A stretch of DNA of 20,353 nt from Planctomycetota bacterium (GTDB lineage: Bacteria; Planctomycetota; UBA1135; UBA2386), in contig JAEUHU010000385.1 in assembly GCA_016793305.1 (NCBI GenBank), forward strand, positions 1 to 20,353, written 5' to 3'. A model generated the notes under the pieces. The model worked only from the letters and a program-made list of their open reading frames with translations. It ran no database searches and was not told where the DNA came from. Every line of letters begins with the position of its first letter. The stretch's first letter is position 1. Position numbers and translations under genes: made by a program. Shown piece by piece: positions 15,946 to 20,353 of the stretch.

Positions 15946-17508
15946 TCAGGCCTTGCCGGCCGGCACACGCGGGGCCGGCGTCGCGACCACCGCGGGCTTC
16001 TTGCGACGCAGCCGGAACTTGCGAGCCGTCTCCTGCAGGAACGACTCCATCTTCGACGTCTCCTTGCCGCGCACGAAGTTCCACAGGATGCGCAGCACCC
16101 GCCACGGCCGCCGCAGGAAGCTGTTCAGGTAGAAGGCGGCGACGACCTTGTACTTCCAGCGCGTCAGTTCCTTCGCAGTGAAGTGCTCGTTGAACTTGCG
16201 GTCGTCGGACAAGAACTTGTTGTGCACGTAGACCGGCAGCTGCAGGAAGGCGTCCGTGTACTGGATCTTGCCCTCCTTCTCGAGCTGGCGGGTGATCTCG
16301 GTGCTGGGCAGGGGGAAGAAGAAACCGGCCGACACGTCGTCGATGCCGGCACGACCGAGCTTGGCGGCGAGGCGCACGGTGGCCTGCATGTCCTCCTTCT
16401 CGTCGGTCGGATAGGCCAACACGAAGAACGCGCCGACGTTGAGCCCCGCCTTGACCGACGCCCGCACTGCGCGGAACAACTTCTCGTCGGTCAGCATCTT
16501 CTTCATGTGCTTGCGCGTGCGCTCGCTGCCCGACTCGGGCGCGAAGTTCAGCGAACGGCAGCCGCTGCGCACCAACAGGTTGGCGACCTCTTCGTCGATG
16601 ATCTCGCTGCGCGTGCCGGCCGGCAGCTGCCAGGTGATCTTCAGGCCACGCTTCTCGACCTCGCTGCAGAACTCGACCACCCACTCCCGCTTCAGGATCG
16701 CCGTCAGGTCCTGGAACGGGAAGTTGGACGCCCCGTAGGTCTTGACGTAGCTCTCGATCTCGTCGAGCACGTCCTTCGGCTCGCGGGCGTACCAGCGCGT
16801 CGTCCACATGTTGGGCGAGCTGCAGTAGGTGCACTGGTACGGGCAGCCGCGCGTCGCCAGGATCGGCACCGTCTTGCCGTAGTAGATGCCACTGACGAGG
16901 CGATTGCTCGAGTAGGCCTCGACGTCGAAGTACTCCCAGGCCGGCCAGGGCAGCTCGTCGACGTTCTTGATGCGGTCGCGACGCGGGTTCTTCTGCACCG
17001 CGCCCGCGGCGGTGCGGAACACAATGCCGGGGATCACCGTGTGGTCGAGGCCGAGCTCGAGCGCGCGGAACAGCGCCACCGCGGTCTCTTCGCCCTCGCC
17101 GAGGACCAGGAAGTCGATCGGCGCCTGCTCCATCGACAGCTCCGGCACCGCCGTGAAGTGCTCGCCACCGCAGACGATCGGCATCTTCGGAAACGCCGCC
17201 CGCAGCTTGTGGATCAGCTCGCGCACGATCGGCCAGCTGTAGCTCCACATGCTGGTGATGCCGATCGCCTTGGTGTCGGCGGGGATGCGGTCGATGATCT
17301 GTTCGGGGGTGAGCCCGAGCCGCCAGATGTCGCCATCGGGGATCATCTGCTCCGGGGCCGCGCCCAGCGCATCGATCACCTCGATCGTGTGCTTGTCGTC
17401 GCGCAGCACGGCGGCGATGTAGGCGAGTCCGAGCGGCAGGCTCGGCCGCAAGGCGGTGAGGCCGTTCTTGTTGATGTAGACCGGCGGGTGGATCAGCGTG
17501 ACCTTCAT
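15946..17508 (-). CDS. B12-binding-domain radical SAM protein (class B-like)
   Basis: A 520-residue cytoplasmic iron-sulfur enzyme, reaction unknown. Residues 1-150 form a B12-binding Rossmann domain (MKVTLIHPPVYINKNG; PLGLAYIAAVL; VCGGEHFTAVPE; LVLGEGEE). The radical SAM barrel follows, with the 4Fe-4S cluster cysteines C222, C226 and C229 in TRGCPYQCTYC, and later LNFAPESGSERT and FVLAYPTDEKED. A long C-terminal helical region ends in a basic tail and a Pro/Ala tail. The family includes methyltransferases, BchE-type cyclases and the hopanoid-linked HpnJ group; I cannot assign it to any of these. ATG 17508 is chosen because it starts the domain precisely; the 60 codons upstream are not protein-like. 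It is divergent from the sarcosine-oxidase-like gene. Confidence 0.88.
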   Translation of the reverse strand: MKVTLIHPPVYINKNGLTALRPSLPLGLAYIAAVLRDDKHTIEVIDALGAAPEQMIPDGDIWRLGLTPEQIIDRIPADTKAIGITSMWSYSWPIVRELIHKLRAAFPKMPIVCGGEHFTAVPELSMEQAPIDFLVLGEGEETAVALFRALELGLDHTVIPGIVFRTAAGAVQKNPRRDRIKNVDELPWPAWEYFDVEAYSSNRLVSGIYYGKTVPILATRGCPYQCTYCSSPNMWTTRWYAREPKDVLDEIESYVKTYGASNFPFQDLTAILKREWVVEFCSEVEKRGLKITWQLPAGTRSEIIDEEVANLLVRSGCRSLNFAPESGSERTRKHMKKMLTDEKLFRAVRASVKAGLNVGAFFVLAYPTDEKEDMQATVRLAAKLGRAGIDDVSAGFFFPLPSTEITRQLEKEGKIQYTDAFLQLPVYVHNKFLSDDRKFNEHFTAKELTRWKYKVVAAFYLNSFLRRPWRVLRILWNFVRGKETSKMESFLQETARKFRLRRKKPAVVATPAPRVPAGKA

Positions 17509-17717
17509 CGACGAGGGGCCCCAGTGGGCGGCAGGACTATAGCACCCTCCATGTAGCCCTGGATTAGGGCTTATTCCACCCCACGCTTCATGAATCGTCG
17601 CCGCGAGCCTCGGGCCGATCGCATCGACCGCAGGCGATCGACCGGCGATCCCGCTTCGAGCAGGACTGCGCCGAACGACCCGATGCATTGGGCTGCGGCC
17701 CGCGGCACATTGGCCGG
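17509..17717. promoter_or_regulatory. Divergent intergenic region radical SAM / oxidase
   Basis: These 209 bases hold the expected promoters for both genes. On the minus strand TATAGT (17541-17536) is a good -10 match 27 bases before the radical SAM ATG. No matching -35 is seen; the corresponding position falls inside the inverted repeat at 17555-17571. Further on, ATCGACCG occurs at 17623-17630 and 17637-17644, within GATCGC/GCGATC arms (17617-17639). Confidence 0.45.
17555..17571. repeat. Inverted repeat, candidate operator
   Basis: AGCCCT, GGATT, AGGGCT: a perfect 6-bp inverted repeat with a 5-base centre. It lies just upstream of the minus-strand TATAGT element, where a repressor or activator would be expected to bind. 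The following TTATT on the plus strand would also allow a weak terminator-like reading, though no plus-strand gene ends here. Confidence 0.4.
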
Positions 17718-18854
17718 ATGCGGCCTCGCCACCTCGTCGTCCTCGGCGCCGGCGTCCACGGGCTCTGCACCGCGTTCTGGCTGGTCCGGGCCGGCGCCCG
17801 GGTCACCGTGTTGGAGCAGTTCGGCCCCGGCCACGACCGCGGCAGTTCCCACGGTGGCACCCGGATCACCCGGTCGTCGTACGACGATCCGGCGTTCGTT
17901 CGCCTGGCCCAGGACGCCCACCAGAAGGGCTGGCCGACGCTGGAACGAGCCCTCGGCAAGCCGTTGCGCCTACCCACGCCCGGACTGTTCTTCGGTCCAC
18001 CGCGTGGGCTGTTCGCCGACTACCTGGCGACCACGCTCGGCAGCGGAGCCGCCGTCGAACGGCTGCCGCTCGCGGCGGCTCGGACCCGCTTCCCGCTGCT
18101 GCGGTTCGCCGAGGACGAACAGGTGCTGCTCGACCACACGGCCGCCGTGCTGCTCGCGGCAGCGACGATGCAGGGGCTGCGGACCTGGCTCGAAGCCGCC
18201 GGAGCCAGCCTGCACTTCCACACCCGGGCGACCATGGTCGCGCCGGGCCCGGACGGCTGCCGCGTCGCGACCGAACACGGCGAGTTGGCCGCCGACAGGG
18301 TGGCGGTCGCCATCGGTCCCTACGCGACGCCGGCGCTGACCGGCTGCGAGCCCGTAGCCGTGCTGCACCAGCAGGTCGGCTACTTCGACGTCGAGGCGGC
18401 GCCATCGGCGACGCAGGCCGGCACGTTCCCGGTGTGGGCCCGCATCGGCGCCGACGCCGAGGACTTCGTCTACGGCCTGCCCGACGTCGACGCCGCCGGC
18501 CTGAAGCTCGCGCGGCACGTGACGACCGGCCGCGGTGGCGACCCGGCCGTTCCACCGGAGCCCGACCTGACGGCGTTGCGCACGCTGGCCGCGCGCCATC
18601 TCACGAGCCCGAGTGCGTCGCTGCGCCGCCACGAACGCTGCCTCTACACGATGGCGACCGGACACCAGCTGCGGGTCGATCCGGTCGGTCCCCTCCCGGG
18701 TGTGGTGGCGATCACCGCGTGCAGCGGCCACGCCTTCAAATTCGCTCCCGAACTCGGCCGGCTCGCCGCCGCGATGCTGCTCGACGAACCCACGGACGCG
18801 CCGTGCTTCGGCATTGAGCGAACCCCGCCGACCGGCAAGACTGGCGCGCGATGA
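17718..18854 (+). CDS. Sarcosine oxidase / N-methyl amino acid oxidase-like flavoprotein
   Basis: A 378-residue FAD-dependent amine oxidase (DAO superfamily) resembling monomeric sarcosine oxidase and N-methyltryptophan oxidase, which oxidise secondary amines to an amine plus formaldehyde and hydrogen peroxide. The FAD-binding motif LGAGVHG is at residues 9-15, and SSHGGTRITR matches the flavin-contact segment of sarcosine oxidase. C308 in RCLYT aligns with the Cys that carries covalent FAD in monomeric sarcosine oxidase, and SGHAFKFAPELG near the C-terminus matches the conserved SGHGFKF segment. ATG 17718 sits right before the Rossmann strand; ATG 17688 would add ten residues. Substrate is not predictable. 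The stop overlaps the TrkH start (ATGA), so the two are probably co-translated. Confidence 0.85.
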   Translation: MRPRHLVVLGAGVHGLCTAFWLVRAGARVTVLEQFGPGHDRGSSHGGTRITRSSYDDPAFVRLAQDAHQKGWPTLERALGKPLRLPTPGLFFGPPRGLFADYLATTLGSGAAVERLPLAAARTRFPLLRFAEDEQVLLDHTAAVLLAAATMQGLRTWLEAAGASLHFHTRATMVAPGPDGCRVATEHGELAADRVAVAIGPYATPALTGCEPVAVLHQQVGYFDVEAAPSATQAGTFPVWARIGADAEDFVYGLPDVDAAGLKLARHVTTGRGGDPAVPPEPDLTALRTLAARHLTSPSASLRRHERCLYTMATGHQLRVDPVGPLPGVVAITACSGHAFKFAPELGRLAAAMLLDEPTDAPCFGIERTPPTGKTGAR

Positions 18855-20353
18855 ACCTCGCGCAGATCGCGCGCCTGATGGCCGGCTTCGCCGCCTTCTT
18901 CACGCTAGCGCAGGTGCCGTGCCTCGTCTACGCGCTGCGCGAACGCGAGCACCCGACCCTGCACCCGGTCGCCGGTTTCGCCGGCAGCATCGTGATCGGC
19001 GCTGCGGTGGCCACGCTGCTGTGGATGGCGGGCCGCAGCGACCGCGGCCAGGTGTTCCGCAAGGAAGCGATCGCCGTCGCCGGACTCTCGTGGTTCCTCG
19101 CCAGCATGCTCGGCGCGATCCCCCTGCAGTGGTCGGGCCTGCTGCCGAGTTCGTTCGACGCGGTGTTCGAGGCGACCAGCGGCCTCACGACCACCGGCGC
19201 CACGGTGCTCGGCAGCGGCGCCAATCCGGCGATCGCCGGATCCCCGGAGAGCCTGTTGCTGTGGCGTGCGCTGCTGCAGTGGATCGGCGGCATCGGCATC
19301 GTGCTGGTGTTCGTGGCGTTGCTGCCGGCGATGGGCATCACCGGCAAGAACCTGCTGACCTCGGAGTCGGTCGGCGTGGGCACCGAGCACTACCAGCCGC
19401 GCGCCCTCGAGAAGGCTCGGCTGATCGGCACGATCTACGTCGGGCTCACCGCGCTCTGTGCGCTGCTGCTGGTCGGCCTGGGCGGCTTCGGCTGGTTCGA
19501 CGCCGTGTGCCACGCGTTCACGACCATGGCCACCGGCGGGTTCTCCACCCGGAGCTCGATCGCCGACTTCCAGAGCCCAGGCGGGGAAGTCGTGATGACG
19601 GTGTTCATGTTCCTCGCCGGCACCAGCTTCGCAGTGATCGCGACCCACTGGCGCGGGCGCTGGCACGGCCTCGGCAGCCTGGCCCGCAGCGGCGAATTCC
19701 GGATCTACGCGCTGACCACGGCGCTGCTGATCGGGCTGCTGACCCTCTCGCTGGTGCGCGCCGACGTGCCGTTCCTCTCGGCGTTGCGCTGGGCGTCGTT
19801 CAACGGCGTCAGCGTGCTGACGTCGACCGGCTACGCCACCGCCGACTTCCACGCCTGGCCGGCGCTGGCCCTGTTGCTGCTGGTGCTGGCGATGTTCGTC
19901 GGCGGCTGCAGTGGCTCGACGGCAGGCGGCATCAAGCAGGTCCGCGTGCTGGTGATCCTCAAACTGCTGGCCTACACGATCCGCCACTTCGTGCGGCCGA
20001 AGAGCGTCGAGCGCATCAAGCTCGACGAGGAAGTGCTGCCGGCGGCGGTGATCTCGTCGATCCTGGCGATCGTGCTGCTGTGGTGTCTGACCATCGCGGT
20101 CGGGGCCCTGGCGCTGGCCACCGACGAGCGGCTCGACTTCGTCGCGGCCCTCACCACCAGCGCCACGATGGTCGGCAACTGTGGTCCGGCGATGACCATG
20201 GTGGAACCGGGCAGCGTCGCGGAGGCCCTGGCCGGCGGCATGGCCGCGCCGCTCGGCGCGGTGCCGCAGGTCGGCCCGTTCGGCGGCTTCGGCGACCTGC
20301 GCGACTTCGGCAAGGTCGTCGCGTCGCTGCAGATGCTGCTCGGCCGCCTCGAG
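18851..20353 (+). CDS. trkH: TrkH-family potassium transporter, membrane subunit (3' end beyond window)
   Basis: Integral membrane protein; 501 codons are present and the frame is open at the window edge. It is predicted to be the K+-conducting subunit of a Trk system. The four pore-loop filter sequences of the TrkH/KtrB fold are visible: LTTTGAT (T113-A117), TMATGGFST (T228-G230), TSTGYAT (T326-Y328) and MVGNCGP (G442-G445). Hydrophobic segments between them fit the expected repeats. The final LQMLLGRLE matches the conserved ending of the family, so only a short tail is probably missing. Between the fourth filter and that helix lies an extra loop rich in Gly, Ala and Pro (about residues 447-485). 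The start overlaps the oxidase stop. The partner TrkA subunit is not in the window; it may follow. Confidence 0.92.
   Translation, partial: MNLAQIARLMAGFAAFFTLAQVPCLVYALREREHPTLHPVAGFAGSIVIGAAVATLLWMAGRSDRGQVFRKEAIAVAGLSWFLASMLGAIPLQWSGLLPSSFDAVFEATSGLTTTGATVLGSGANPAIAGSPESLLLWRALLQWIGGIGIVLVFVALLPAMGITGKNLLTSESVGVGTEHYQPRALEKARLIGTIYVGLTALCALLLVGLGGFGWFDAVCHAFTTMATGGFSTRSSIADFQSPGGEVVMTVFMFLAGTSFAVIATHWRGRWHGLGSLARSGEFRIYALTTALLIGLLTLSLVRADVPFLSALRWASFNGVSVLTSTGYATADFHAWPALALLLLVLAMFVGGCSGSTAGGIKQVRVLVILKLLAYTIRHFVRPKSVERIKLDEEVLPAAVISSILAIVLLWCLTIAVGALALATDERLDFVAALTTSATMVGNCGPAMTMVEPGSVAEALAGGMAAPLGAVPQVGPFGGFGDLRDFGKVVASLQMLLGRLE

Noticed and set aside
17509..17717. Cobalamin riboswitch ahead of the B12-binding radical SAM gene
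   Set aside because: The space is short, I see no B12-box-like sequence, and the family uses B12 as cofactor without usually being controlled by it.

Overview
This is a GC-rich bacterial chromosome segment with tightly packed genes. Several features point to Planctomycetota or a neighbouring lineage: a very large lipoprotein with a poly-glycine core and Ig-like domains, many GTG starts, often weak Shine-Dalgarno signals, and a GNAT-type N-acetylglutamate synthase inside an arginine cluster. The assignment is an inference from family resemblance; the window contains no rRNA or tRNA that could confirm it.

Layout. (1) 19-5485, plus strand: an arginine biosynthesis operon, argD-argF-argG-argH-argA-like. 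Four-base stop/start overlaps join argD/argF, argG/argH and argH/argA; only argF and argG are separated (82 bp). (2) 5872-9402, plus strand: a 1176-residue lipoprotein with two Ig-like domains, a glycine-rich core that holds all six non-lipobox cysteines, and a long C-terminal region. (3) 9399-9545: a cluster of GC-rich inverted repeats. (4) 9603-10790: argJ, which completes the acetyl-recycling part of the arginine pathway. (5) 10778-11865, minus strand: a LysM lipoprotein followed by a TrmO-type tRNA methyltransferase whose 3' end overlaps that of argJ. (6) 12043-12819, plus strand: phosphatidylserine decarboxylase. (7) 12877-14463, minus strand: a HEAT-repeat protein of unknown role. (8) 14732-15904, plus strand: a family-4-like glycosyltransferase. 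(9) 15946-17508, minus strand: a B12-binding-domain radical SAM protein. (10) 17718-20353, plus strand: a sarcosine-oxidase-like flavoprotein overlapping by four bases a TrkH-type potassium transporter that runs off the window.

How the genes work together. The arg genes form one clear pathway. The GNAT enzyme can make N-acetylglutamate, ArgD makes N-acetylornithine, ArgJ recycles the acetyl group to glutamate and releases ornithine, and ArgF, ArgG and ArgH convert ornithine to arginine. argB and argC are not in the window. The second half is a series of short, mostly single-gene units facing in alternating directions, several concerned with the envelope (lipoproteins, Psd, glycosyltransferase, TrkH).

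I found no mobile element, CRISPR array, tRNA, rRNA or convincing riboswitch, and no clear new multigene system. The best candidates for follow-up are the Cys-containing glycine-rich lipoprotein, the unfused argH/argA overlap that mirrors known ArgH-ArgA fusions, the uncharacterised radical SAM protein, the glycosyltransferase lacking a conserved acidic residue, and the oxidase/TrkH pair.
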